DNA from: Pseudooceanicola aestuarii
Lineage (GTDB): Bacteria; Pseudomonadota; Alphaproteobacteria; Rhodobacterales; Rhodobacteraceae
Direction: 5' to 3'
Length of the DNA: 64,000 nt
Assembly: GCF_010614805.1 (NCBI RefSeq)
Contig: NZ_JAAFZC010000001.1
Span: 1-64,000, forward strand
A program made the position numbers and the translations under genes. Position 1 is the stretch's first letter, and each line of letters starts with the position of its first letter. The notes beneath the pieces are model-generated. The model saw only the letters and a list, made by a program, of their open reading frames with translations, ran no database searches and had not been told where the DNA came from. This document shows, one piece after another, positions 1-7,950 of the stretch.

Positions 1-421
1 GCCAAAGGTCATTGGTCCCGTCGACATCGGTGTGGTTCAGGTTGCCGGTCGCGTTCAGCGAAGTATCCTCCGTCACCGCGCCGGTGATCTGGCCGGTGAT
101 CACCGCCGCGTCATTGGTGCCGGTGATCGTGATTGTCACGGCTCGCGTGGTCCCGTCCGCCGTCGTCGCGGTGAAGCTGTCGGAAAGGGTTTCGCCCTGC
201 CCCAGCGCATTGACCGTCGCGCTGTTGCCGAGGACATAGCTCCAGTTGCCATCCGTCCCGATCTGGTAGCTGCCATGGGTCGCCTGCCCGCTGGCGCTCT
301 GCCAAAGGTCATTGGTCCCGTCGACATCGGTGTGGTTCAGGTTGCCGGTCGCGTTCAGCGAAGTATCCTCCGTCACCGCGCCGGTGATCTGGCCGGTGAT
401 CACCGCCGCGTCATTGGTGCC
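1..421 (-). repeat. 300-bp tandem VCBS repeat, identical over at least 121 bp
   Basis: Positions 1-121 are identical to 301-421, so the period is exactly 300 bp (100 residues). The left copy continues beyond the window. Both copies encode the VCBS segment around HTDVDGTNDLW and keep the reading frame of the adhesin. Identity ends abruptly at 122/422, where the codons for the end of the TGTNDA linker strand diverge. Nucleotide identity, not just protein similarity, points to recent duplication or gene conversion. The array probably extends to the left. Confidence 0.9.
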
Positions 422-3400
422 ATTCAGGGTGATTGTCACGGTTTCGCTCGCCGTGACGCCGGCGCTGTCCGCAACGGTGACGGAGAACACCTCCTGCGTG
501 GTGGCATCGCCCAGGGCCTGGGCGCGGGTGTCGGGCGTGTAGCTCCAGTTGCCGTCGGCGGTGATGGCAAAACTGCCGTAGGCGCCCATGGCGGTGCCGG
601 ACCAGGTGACCGCGCCTTCGGCGTCGCTGGCGGTCAGAGTTCCGGTGGCGGGGGTGGTGGCGTCCTCCGAGAGGGTGGCGGCGGTCTGGCCGCCGGTGAC
701 CACCGGGGCATCGTTGGTCCCTGTCACCATCAGGGTGAACACGGCATCATCCGTGGCCCCGGCGCTGTCGGTCACCCTCAGGCCGATGGTAATCTGCTGC
801 GTTTCCCCCGCGCCGAGGAACTGGAAATCCGCCCCCGGATCGAACCGCAAGGTATTGCCCTCCAGCGTCGCCTGGCCCAGCGCAGGCGCGGTGATCAACT
901 GGTAGGTAGCACCATCGCCGGCGTCGGCATCGCGTGCGACCAGGTCGATGACCAGGGGGGCAGCGTCCTCCCCCAACGTGTCGGCGCCATCGTCCAGCAC
1001 CGGCGGGTCGTTCACCGGCGTGACATTCAGCGTGATCGTGGCGGTATCACTGCCGCCCTGCCCGTCGCTGACCTGCACGACAAAGCTGTCGGTGCCGTGG
1101 AAATCCGCATCGGGGGTGTAGCTGTAGCTGCCGTCGGCGCCCAGGTTCAGCGCTCCGTGCGCCGTCTGGCTGATTACCGCGTATTCCAGCGCCGCGCCCG
1201 CATCCACGTCGCTGGCCATCAGGGTGCCGGAGGTGCTGCCGTCCTCCGCCAGGGTCAGGGCAAGATCGTCGAGGACCGGCGCATCATTGGCCCCGGTGAT
1301 CGTGACGGTGACATCGGCATCGGCGCTGGCACCGGATGCATCGGTGGCGCGCAGGGTCAGGGTGATCTGCGCCGTCTCCCCCGAGGCGAGGCCGTCAAAG
1401 GCGGAGCCGGGATCAAAGGTCAGCCGATCGCCCTCCAGCGTGGCCAGCCCCTCCGCGTCGCCACTATCCGGGGCAAAGCTGTAGCTGAGCGTATCCCCCG
1501 CATCCACGTCGCTGGCCAGTTCGGACAGCTCCAGGCTGGCCGGCCCGCCATCCTCGGTCACGGCCAGGGTGCCGTCGTTCATCGCAGGGGGATCGTTGCG
1601 CGCGGCAACCTGAATCGTCACGGTGGCGGTATCGATGCCGCCCCGTCCATCGCTGAGCGTGACAGTGAAACTGTCCGTGCCGTTGAAATCGGCGTCGGGG
1701 TCATAGGTGAACCTGCCGGCCGCATCCAGCGTCACGATGCCGTGGCTCGCCTGTCCGGCCAGCGCATGGACCAGCGGATCGCCGTCCACGTCGGCGCCGA
1801 TCAGAGTGCCGGTCAGCGCCGTATCCTCGGCGGTGGTGAATGTGGCATCGGCAAGGACCGGCGCGTCGTTCTGGCCGGTCACAGTCAGGGTCAAAGTGCC
1901 GGTGCCACTGGCCTCGGCCGCGTCGGTGGCGCGCAGGGTAACCGTGATCTGCGCCGTCTCCCCCGCCGCCAGCGCGTCAAAGACCCCAGCGGGATCGACA
2001 TGCAGCATCCGCCCGTCAAGGGTGATCACCCCCTCCGGCAACCCGCCAGCCGCGGCTTCGCCGCCGACAGCACCGACCACCATGGCCGACACCAGGGTGT
2101 AGGACAGGCTGGTCCCGTCCTCCCCCGCGTCGGCATCATCGGCGTAATCGGCCAGATCGATGGTCAGGGCGGGCCCGTCCTCCGCCACCACGGCGGTGCC
2201 CGGCTGCCAGACGGGTGCATCGTTCACGCCCTCCACGACCACGGTCACGGTGGCGGTATCGCTGGCCCCCTCGGGGTCCAGCACGCGGACGGCGAAACTG
2301 TCGGTCCCGGCGAAATCCGCATCGGGCGTATAGACATAGCTGCCGTCGCCCAACAGCACGACTTGCCCATGGGCCGCGCCGCTGGCCAGCTGGTAGCTTA
2401 GGGCATCGCCGTCGATATCGCTGCCGGCGATGCTGCCGGCCAGGGCGGTATCCTCAGTCGCGGTGACACTGTCCGCGCCCAGAACGGGCGCGTCGTTCGT
2501 GGGCGCCACAGTGACGGTGATGGTGCCGGTATCCGTCGCGCCAGTGGGATCCGTGACGATGTATGTAAAGCTGTCCTGGCCGTGAAAATCGGCCTCCGGC
2601 GTGTAGGTGAAGCTGCCGTCGGGCTGCATCTGCACGGCGCCATGGGTCGGCGGGGTCTCCACCTGGTAGCTCAGCGTATCGCCATCCGCATCGGTGGCCG
2701 TGGCGCTGCCGGTGATCGGCGCGTCCTCTCCGCCGTCCTCGACCCCGGTGACTTCGCCATCCTGAACCACGGGGGGCACGTTGCCCTCGCTCTCCTCCGG
2801 GCCGGTCAACTGATCCTCGCCCTGGCTGCCATCCTCCGCCACTGCGCCATCCCCGCCGAAGATGCCGTCATCGTCCTCCGGCCCGGTGTCCCCGCCCGAC
2901 CCCGCACCGGTGCCGGTATCAAAAGGATCGCCCCCCGGCAGGCCGGGGTCCTGGCTGCCGCTGCCGGGGCGCACGCTGTTGGACAGGTCCACGAAGGTCT
3001 CGCCCGACTGGACACGGGCCACGGCGGATTGGAACGCGGCCACCGCATCGGCCAGCAGGATCGCATCCTCCGCCTGGTCGGTGGCGCTGCGATCGACCTC
3101 CCGCGTTTCACCATCGACCGAGGAGATGATCCATTTCGTCTGCGTGCCGGTGATATCGGCCAACGGGTTGCCCGACAAATCGAAAATCTGGATGCGGCCC
3201 AGCCCGCCATCGGGATCGCGGTTCAGCGCGATTTCCACGGTGGAGACGCCGCCGCTGGTCTGGATGTCCACCGATACGGTGGTGCCCCGGATGCCCATGG
3301 TGGCGGTGGGGGTGGTGACATCCATCCCCCCCGTCTTGGCCACCTGCCCGGCGATGAAGACAAATCCGCCCTGCACCAGGTTGAAGGCGCCGGAATTCTC

Positions 3401-3988
3401 CGTCCCCTCGGGGTCGTAGATCAGGTCGTCGATGATCATCCGCGACCCGGCCGCAAGGGAGAAGATCGTGCCATCGGCAAAGGTGATGGAGACGGTGCCG
3501 TCGCCTTCGGTCATCACGACGTCATTGGCAAAGATCCGACCGCCAAGGGCCAGGTCTTCAACCGTGCCGTCGCTGCGCTGGACGCGGGCGGTACCCGTCA
3601 CCGCCTCAACCTGCCCGATGGGCGAGGCCGCGCCCGACAGCGCCCCACCCGCCTGGGCGTAGGCGCCGGGCGCCTCGGGCAGGGCCAGCCGGCTGACCGC
3701 CGCGCCGGACAGCACTGCGCCATTGGGCGCCAGCAGGTCAGGCGCGGGGCCAGCATCGAAATATTCGACGATGCGGATGTCGGTCTGGCCCGGATTGGAC
3801 AGGATCAGGTCCGAGCCGTCACGCTCGAACGTGGCCGAGAACAGGCGTCCGGCATCGGGCACCGCGACCTGCATCGCGCCCGTGCCGTCCGGGTCGCCCT
3901 GGGTGCTGCTGCCGCGCTCGGTTTCGGGACGAAACAGGTAGATCGCGGGCGCATCGGAAAACTCGGGGCCGTCGACAAAGGAACGCAT
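1..3988 (-). CDS. FecR-domain VCBS/cadherin-repeat giant adhesin, C-terminus outside window
   Basis: The reverse strand is open from an ATG at 3988 to the left edge, about 1,329 residues with no stop, so the gene is partial. An AGGA about 9 nt upstream supports the start. A leader of about 125 residues has no obvious signal peptide. Residues about 126-242 are a FecR domain (GQVEAVTGTARV ... TATMGIRGT). A Gly/Asp/Glu/Pro-rich linker (about 330-405) follows, then repeated beta-sandwich modules with motifs such as DADGDTLSY, SYTPDADFHGTDSF and TGTNDAPV, typical of VCBS/cadherin-like repeats. Proteins of this family are calcium-binding surface adhesins exported by type I secretion, with the export signal at the C-terminus, which is not visible here. 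The type I secretion genes at 6610-11618 are the likely exporter. Family class is clear. The adhesin role is inferred. Confidence 0.88.
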   Translation of the reverse strand, partial: MRSFVDGPEFSDAPAIYLFRPETERGSSTQGDPDGTGAMQVAVPDAGRLFSATFERDGSDLILSNPGQTDIRIVEYFDAGPAPDLLAPNGAVLSGAAVSRLALPEAPGAYAQAGGALSGAASPIGQVEAVTGTARVQRSDGTVEDLALGGRIFANDVVMTEGDGTVSITFADGTIFSLAAGSRMIIDDLIYDPEGTENSGAFNLVQGGFVFIAGQVAKTGGMDVTTPTATMGIRGTTVSVDIQTSGGVSTVEIALNRDPDGGLGRIQIFDLSGNPLADITGTQTKWIISSVDGETREVDRSATDQAEDAILLADAVAAFQSAVARVQSGETFVDLSNSVRPGSGSQDPGLPGGDPFDTGTGAGSGGDTGPEDDDGIFGGDGAVAEDGSQGEDQLTGPEESEGNVPPVVQDGEVTGVEDGGEDAPITGSATATDADGDTLSYQVETPPTHGAVQMQPDGSFTYTPEADFHGQDSFTYIVTDPTGATDTGTITVTVAPTNDAPVLGADSVTATEDTALAGSIAGSDIDGDALSYQLASGAAHGQVVLLGDGSYVYTPDADFAGTDSFAVRVLDPEGASDTATVTVVVEGVNDAPVWQPGTAVVAEDGPALTIDLADYADDADAGEDGTSLSYTLVSAMVVGAVGGEAAAGGLPEGVITLDGRMLHVDPAGVFDALAAGETAQITVTLRATDAAEASGTGTLTLTVTGQNDAPVLADATFTTAEDTALTGTLIGADVDGDPLVHALAGQASHGIVTLDAAGRFTYDPDADFNGTDSFTVTLSDGRGGIDTATVTIQVAARNDPPAMNDGTLAVTEDGGPASLELSELASDVDAGDTLSYSFAPDSGDAEGLATLEGDRLTFDPGSAFDGLASGETAQITLTLRATDASGASADADVTVTITGANDAPVLDDLALTLAEDGSTSGTLMASDVDAGAALEYAVISQTAHGALNLGADGSYSYTPDADFHGTDSFVVQVSDGQGGSDTATITLNVTPVNDPPVLDDGADTLGEDAAPLVIDLVARDADAGDGATYQLITAPALGQATLEGNTLRFDPGADFQFLGAGETQQITIGLRVTDSAGATDDAVFTLMVTGTNDAPVVTGGQTAATLSEDATTPATGTLTASDAEGAVTWSGTAMGAYGSFAITADGNWSYTPDTRAQALGDATTQEVFSVTVADSAGVTASETVTITLNGTNDAAVITGQITGAVTEDTSLNATGNLNHTDVDGTNDLWQSASGQATHGSYQIGTDGNWSYVLGNSATVNALGQGETLSDSFTATTADGTTRAVTITITGTNDAAVITGQITGAVTEDTSLNATGNLNHTDVDGTNDLW

Positions 3989-4010
3989 GATGGAATTCCT
4001 GCAAAAAAGG

Positions 4011-4055
4011 CATGAAATATCTCATGACCATAGCCGCGCACCTGCACGTTTACAA
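4011..4055 (-). promoter_or_regulatory. possible promoter and operator for the FecR adhesin
   Basis: The 223 bp between the adhesin (minus) and the cyclase (plus) must hold both start signals. On the minus strand there is a weak sigma-70-like pair: TTGTAA at 4055-4050 and TATGGT at 4032-4027, 17 bp apart, each matching 4 of 6 consensus bases. Just downstream is an inverted repeat, CATGA-6-TCATG (4011-4026), placed where a repressor could block the start. I see no complete CRP-type site, although single TGTGA and TCACA half-sites lie in the interval. This is inference from sequence only. Confidence 0.25.
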
Positions 4056-4211
4056 TTGTGACGCGCTCCGGCCGGCCCGAAAACACCCGTCAGGGCGGCG
4101 CGGCAGGCGCGCGGCGCTTCACATTCCGGCCAAACCGGTCATGATGGTGGCTGGACAGGCCGGGGGAAGGCCCGGGCCCAGGCCCCGCAACAGTCAAAGG
4201 GGGAGGCCGCG

Positions 4212-6434
4212 ATGCTGGGCCGGTTTCTGAAAAGATATGCGGCCCGGCTGGTGGGGCTGGCCCTGCTGCTCGCACTGCTGGCGCTGCGAGTGGTGGATCC
4301 GCTGCCGGTGCAGACGCTGCGCAACCTGTCCTTCGATGCCTACCAGCGCTGGCACCCCCGCCCGGTGCCCGACCTGCCGGTGGCGATCCTGGACATCGAC
4401 GACGCCAGCATCGAGGAGCTGGGCCAATGGCCCTGGCCCCGGACCCGGCTGGCCGACCTGATCGACGCAGCCACTGCCGCCGGCGCCGTTGCGGTGGCCT
4501 TTGACATCGTCTTTGCCGAACCCGACCGCCTGTCACCCGGCGCCATTGCCCGCGACAATCCCGCTTTGCCCGCCGACACGGCAGCGGCGCTGACCGCCTT
4601 GCCCTCCAACGACGACGTGCTGGCAGAGGCGATCGGGCGTTCGCGGGTGGTTCTGGGCCAGACCAGCCTGCGCAGCGCCACTGCCAACCGCGCCGAGAAA
4701 CGCCAGGTCCGCCCGGCACCACACGCCATCCTGGGGGCCGATCCGGCGCCCTTCCTGCTGAAATTCCCCGATATCGTCGCCAACCTGGACCGGCTGGAGG
4801 ACCGTGCCGCCGGGCGTGGCGTCTTCTCGGTGCTGCCGGATGCCGACGGGATCTATCGCCGGGTGCCGGTGGTGATGCAGGTGCAGGACCAGCTGCGGCT
4901 GGGCCTGTCGATGGAATTGCTGCGCATCGCGACGGGCGGCCAGGCCTTTGCCCTGCGCAGCAACGAAGCCGGGATCGACGGCATCGTCGTGGCCCGGCAG
5001 CTGATCCGCACCGCCCCCGATGGTACCGTCTGGCCATGGTTCTCGCCCACCAGCGACCGTCGCTTTGTCCCGGCCGCCGACCTGCTGAACGGCCGCATGG
5101 CGCCGGGCCGACTGGCCGGGCACCTGGTGCTGGTTGGCACCTCCGCCATCGGATTGCAGGATTTCAGGCCCACCCCGCTGGGCCGGCCCATGGCCGGGGT
5201 GGAGATCCACGCCCAACTGTTGGAAAACGTGTTGCAGAAGACGCTGCTGGTGCGGCCCAACTACGCGGTGGCTGTGGAAATCGTGATGCTGCTGGCCTTG
5301 GGAGCGATCGTCATCGGGCTGACCCCTCTGTTGCAAGCGCGCTGGCTGATCGCGCTGACGCTGCTGCTGGTGGCGGGCTATGGAGGAGTGTCGTTCTGGC
5401 AGTTCCAGTCGCAGCGCCTGTTGCTGGATCCGACCTTTCCGATGCTGGGCACTGTGCTGACGGTGATGCTGATGGCCTCGGCCAATTACCTGCGGGAGGA
5501 AGCGCGGCGCGAACAGATCCGTGGCGCCTTCGGGCAATATGTCTCTCCCCGTCTGGTGGAGCAATTGCAGGCCGATCCGCAGGGCCTGCGCCTGGGCGGA
5601 GAGACCCGGCAGATCACCCTTCTGTTCAGCGATATCCGGGGTTTCACCACCATTTCAGAGGCCTACAAGGACGACCCCCAGGGGCTGACCCGCCTGATGA
5701 ACAGGTTCCTGACCGAGCAATCCAACGCAATCCTCGACCAGGACGGCACGATCGACAAATTCATGGGCGACGCGGTCATGGCGTTCTGGAACGCACCGAT
5801 GGATTGCCCCGACCACCAGGCCGCTGCCTGCCGCGCCGCGTTGGACATGCTGGACCGGGTGGCACGGCTGAACACCCACCTGGCGGAGGAAGCCGCCCGC
5901 GACGGCACAGCCACGCCGCACCGCATCGACATCGGCGTCGGCCTGAATTCGGGCCTGTGCACGGTGGGCAACATGGGCAGCGACCTGCGGTTCGACTACA
6001 CGGCGATGGGCGACGCGGTGAACCTGGCCTCCCGGCTGGAGGGGCAGACCAAATCCTACGGCATGAAGGTTGTGATCGGGGCCACCACCAATGCCGCCGT
6101 AAGCGACCGTTTCGCCACGCTTGAGCTGGACCTGATCCGGGTAAAGGGCAAGACGGAGCCGGAGCGGATCTTTGCCCTGCTGGGCGGGGCGGATCTGGCC
6201 GTCACTCCCGGATTTTCCCGCGTCCAGAAGGAGAACCGCACGTTGTTGGAGGCCTATCGCAACCACGATTGGACCAGCGCGGAGAAGGCCGCCGACCGGC
6301 TGGAGCAAGCCGCCGCAGACGCCGGGCTGGGGCTGGAGGGATATGTCGCGATGTATCGCGACCGGCTGGACACCCTGCGCCTGACGCCCCCTGCGCCGGA
6401 TTGGGACGGCGCCTATGATGCGCTGACGAAATAG
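4212..6434 (+). CDS. CHASE2-domain class III adenylate/guanylate cyclase
   Basis: A 740-residue membrane protein predicted to make a cyclic nucleotide, probably cAMP, from a nucleoside triphosphate. An N-terminal membrane helix (about 13-28) leads into a periplasmic CHASE2 domain (about 30-330, with LAILDIDDASIEELG-like features). About three membrane helices follow (about 345-425), then a cytoplasmic class III cyclase domain (about 460-640). The two metal-binding aspartates are present, D474 in LFSDIRGF and D520 in KFMGDAVMAFW, and a lysine (K516) sits at the usual adenine-selecting place. YTAMGDAVNLASRLE is the second conserved block. A GGGGGAGG ribosome site precedes the ATG. It is transcribed away from the FecR adhesin; CHASE2 cyclases and FecR proteins are often neighbours. 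The signal is unknown. Confidence 0.9.
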   Translation: MLGRFLKRYAARLVGLALLLALLALRVVDPLPVQTLRNLSFDAYQRWHPRPVPDLPVAILDIDDASIEELGQWPWPRTRLADLIDAATAAGAVAVAFDIVFAEPDRLSPGAIARDNPALPADTAAALTALPSNDDVLAEAIGRSRVVLGQTSLRSATANRAEKRQVRPAPHAILGADPAPFLLKFPDIVANLDRLEDRAAGRGVFSVLPDADGIYRRVPVVMQVQDQLRLGLSMELLRIATGGQAFALRSNEAGIDGIVVARQLIRTAPDGTVWPWFSPTSDRRFVPAADLLNGRMAPGRLAGHLVLVGTSAIGLQDFRPTPLGRPMAGVEIHAQLLENVLQKTLLVRPNYAVAVEIVMLLALGAIVIGLTPLLQARWLIALTLLLVAGYGGVSFWQFQSQRLLLDPTFPMLGTVLTVMLMASANYLREEARREQIRGAFGQYVSPRLVEQLQADPQGLRLGGETRQITLLFSDIRGFTTISEAYKDDPQGLTRLMNRFLTEQSNAILDQDGTIDKFMGDAVMAFWNAPMDCPDHQAAACRAALDMLDRVARLNTHLAEEAARDGTATPHRIDIGVGLNSGLCTVGNMGSDLRFDYTAMGDAVNLASRLEGQTKSYGMKVVIGATTNAAVSDRFATLELDLIRVKGKTEPERIFALLGGADLAVTPGFSRVQKENRTLLEAYRNHDWTSAEKAADRLEQAAADAGLGLEGYVAMYRDRLDTLRLTPPAPDWDGAYDALTK

Positions 6435-6609
6435 CGGCGGAAGGCGGGGCCGCGTGCCGGGCGGCGCTTTTTGGGACAGATGAAAGATGCGTGGCACATC
6501 GGTAGGCGTCGGGATTGGATCGTGCTGGCTTACGCATCGGCGCGCGTACTGGCCGGGGCCGGTGCCGTCGAAAGGCGCGTGCGGCTTTGACGGCGGTTGT
6601 GCGGGGGAG

Positions 6610-7950
6610 TTACCGCTCGCGCAGGGCCTCCCCCCGCGCGCGAAGGATCGGTTTCGCCAGGTAGGTAAGGACCGATTTGCGGCCGGTCTGGATATCGACG
6701 CTGGCCACCATCCCGGGAATGATCGGCAGGGCCGCTACGTTGCCCCTTGCCCCATCGCCCCCGCCCAGGCTGGTGGTCTCGGTGCGGATGACGACCTTGA
6801 AATAGGTCCGCCCCTCCCGGTCCTCAACCGCATCCGAGCCGATGCGCAGCACTTCCCCCTCCAGCGCGCCGTAGATCGTGTAATCATAGGCGGTGATCTT
6901 GACGGAGGCGCGCTCCCCCGGGCGGATGAAGGCGACGTCGCGGGGCTGGATCCGGGCCTCGATCAGCAGGCCGTCATCGGCGGGCACGATGTCGATCAAT
7001 GGCGCGCCGGGCTGGACCACGGCGCCGGTGGTGGTGGTGTTCAACGTGTTGATCGTGCCACGCACGGGCGCGCGAAGCAGGGTACGGCGAACCCGGTCGG
7101 CAGCGGCGCGCAGCCCCTGACCGGCCACCGCCAATTCGACCTGAAGCCGGGCCAGCCGCTGCCGCGCGGTCAAGCGGTAGGCCGATCGCGCCGCCGCGAT
7201 CTCGGTCGTGGCCTGATCCATGGCGGCCTGGATCCGGGCCTGGGTGGCGGCGGCGGCATTGCTGTCGCCCTCCATCTCCGCGACGCGGGTGCGCAGGCGC
7301 AGCAATTCGATTTCCGGCACCACCCCCCGGGCGGCCAGGTCTTCGGTCAGCCGCAGCTCCGCCCGCAGCGGGTCCAGCATGGCAGCCCATTTCTCACGGG
7401 TGGCGCGCAGCTCTGCCAGCTCGCTTTCGCGTTGCAGGCGCTGCTGTTCCAGCACCGCCAACTCCCGCTGGTACTGATCGCGTCGCGAAAAGAAAACCGC
7501 CTGTTCCGCCTGTACCGCATGGGGGGCACGTTCGGTCAGGCCGGCGGGGAAAGTCGGCACCTCCGCCTCTGCCGCCTCGGCTTCCAGCCGGGCCTTTTCG
7601 GCCAGCAACGCGGCCTCCGTCTCGCGCAATTCGCCGGCCTGGGCGGCAAATCCGGTGTCGTCGATCTGCATCAAGGGGGCGCCTGCCTCCACCCGGTCCC
7701 CCTCCGCCACGAATATGTCGGAAACGATGCCGCCCTCAAGGCTTTGCACCACCTGCACCTGGCGAGAGGGGATGACCCGGCCGGTGCCGTGGGTCGTCTC
7801 CTCGATCTCATAAAGCGCGGCCCAGGCAAGAAACGCCCCCAACCCACCCGCGACCAGCAGCAGCAGCCGCCAGGGCGCGGATCCGGTGCGCGCGGCGCCC
7901 AGCCGGGTGACATCGTTGACGAAGGCCTCGTCGATCCTATTGCCCAGCAT
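6610..7950 (-). CDS. type I secretion periplasmic adaptor, HlyD family
   Basis: A 446-residue membrane-fusion protein that links the inner-membrane ABC exporter to the outer-membrane TolC channel. There is a short cytoplasmic N-terminus, one membrane helix (about 27-46), a lipoyl-like hairpin region starting near SLEGGIVSDIFVAEGDRV (about 70-110), and a long Glu/Ala/Arg-rich coiled coil (about 95-290) whose second half returns through RAPVRGTINTLNTTTTG. A C-terminal beta-barrel region follows, ending with a segment typical of the family (MVASVDIQTGRKSVLTYL). The ATG lies inside the end of the ABC exporter gene (14-bp overlap) with an AGGGGGG ribosome site, so the two genes are translationally coupled. 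It is last in the tolC-ABC-hlyD order. The nearby FecR adhesin is the likely cargo. Confidence 0.92.
   Translation of the reverse strand: MLGNRIDEAFVNDVTRLGAARTGSAPWRLLLLVAGGLGAFLAWAALYEIEETTHGTGRVIPSRQVQVVQSLEGGIVSDIFVAEGDRVEAGAPLMQIDDTGFAAQAGELRETEAALLAEKARLEAEAAEAEVPTFPAGLTERAPHAVQAEQAVFFSRRDQYQRELAVLEQQRLQRESELAELRATREKWAAMLDPLRAELRLTEDLAARGVVPEIELLRLRTRVAEMEGDSNAAAATQARIQAAMDQATTEIAAARSAYRLTARQRLARLQVELAVAGQGLRAAADRVRRTLLRAPVRGTINTLNTTTTGAVVQPGAPLIDIVPADDGLLIEARIQPRDVAFIRPGERASVKITAYDYTIYGALEGEVLRIGSDAVEDREGRTYFKVVIRTETTSLGGGDGARGNVAALPIIPGMVASVDIQTGRKSVLTYLAKPILRARGEALRER

Noticed and set aside
1..421. Exact 300-bp repeats as a CRISPR array or transposon ends
   Set aside because: The repeat is long, in frame, and encodes VCBS modules. 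There are no short repeats with unique spacers and no transposase.
32..2401. Plus-strand open frame of 789 codons
   Set aside because: It lies opposite the repeat adhesin, is rich in Gly, Arg and His without any domain, and repeats with the adhesin's 300-bp unit. It is a shadow of GC-rich coding DNA.
4050..4122. Half-sites TGTGA and TCACA as a CRP operator
   Set aside because: They are about 60 bp apart and do not form the spaced inverted repeat CRP needs.
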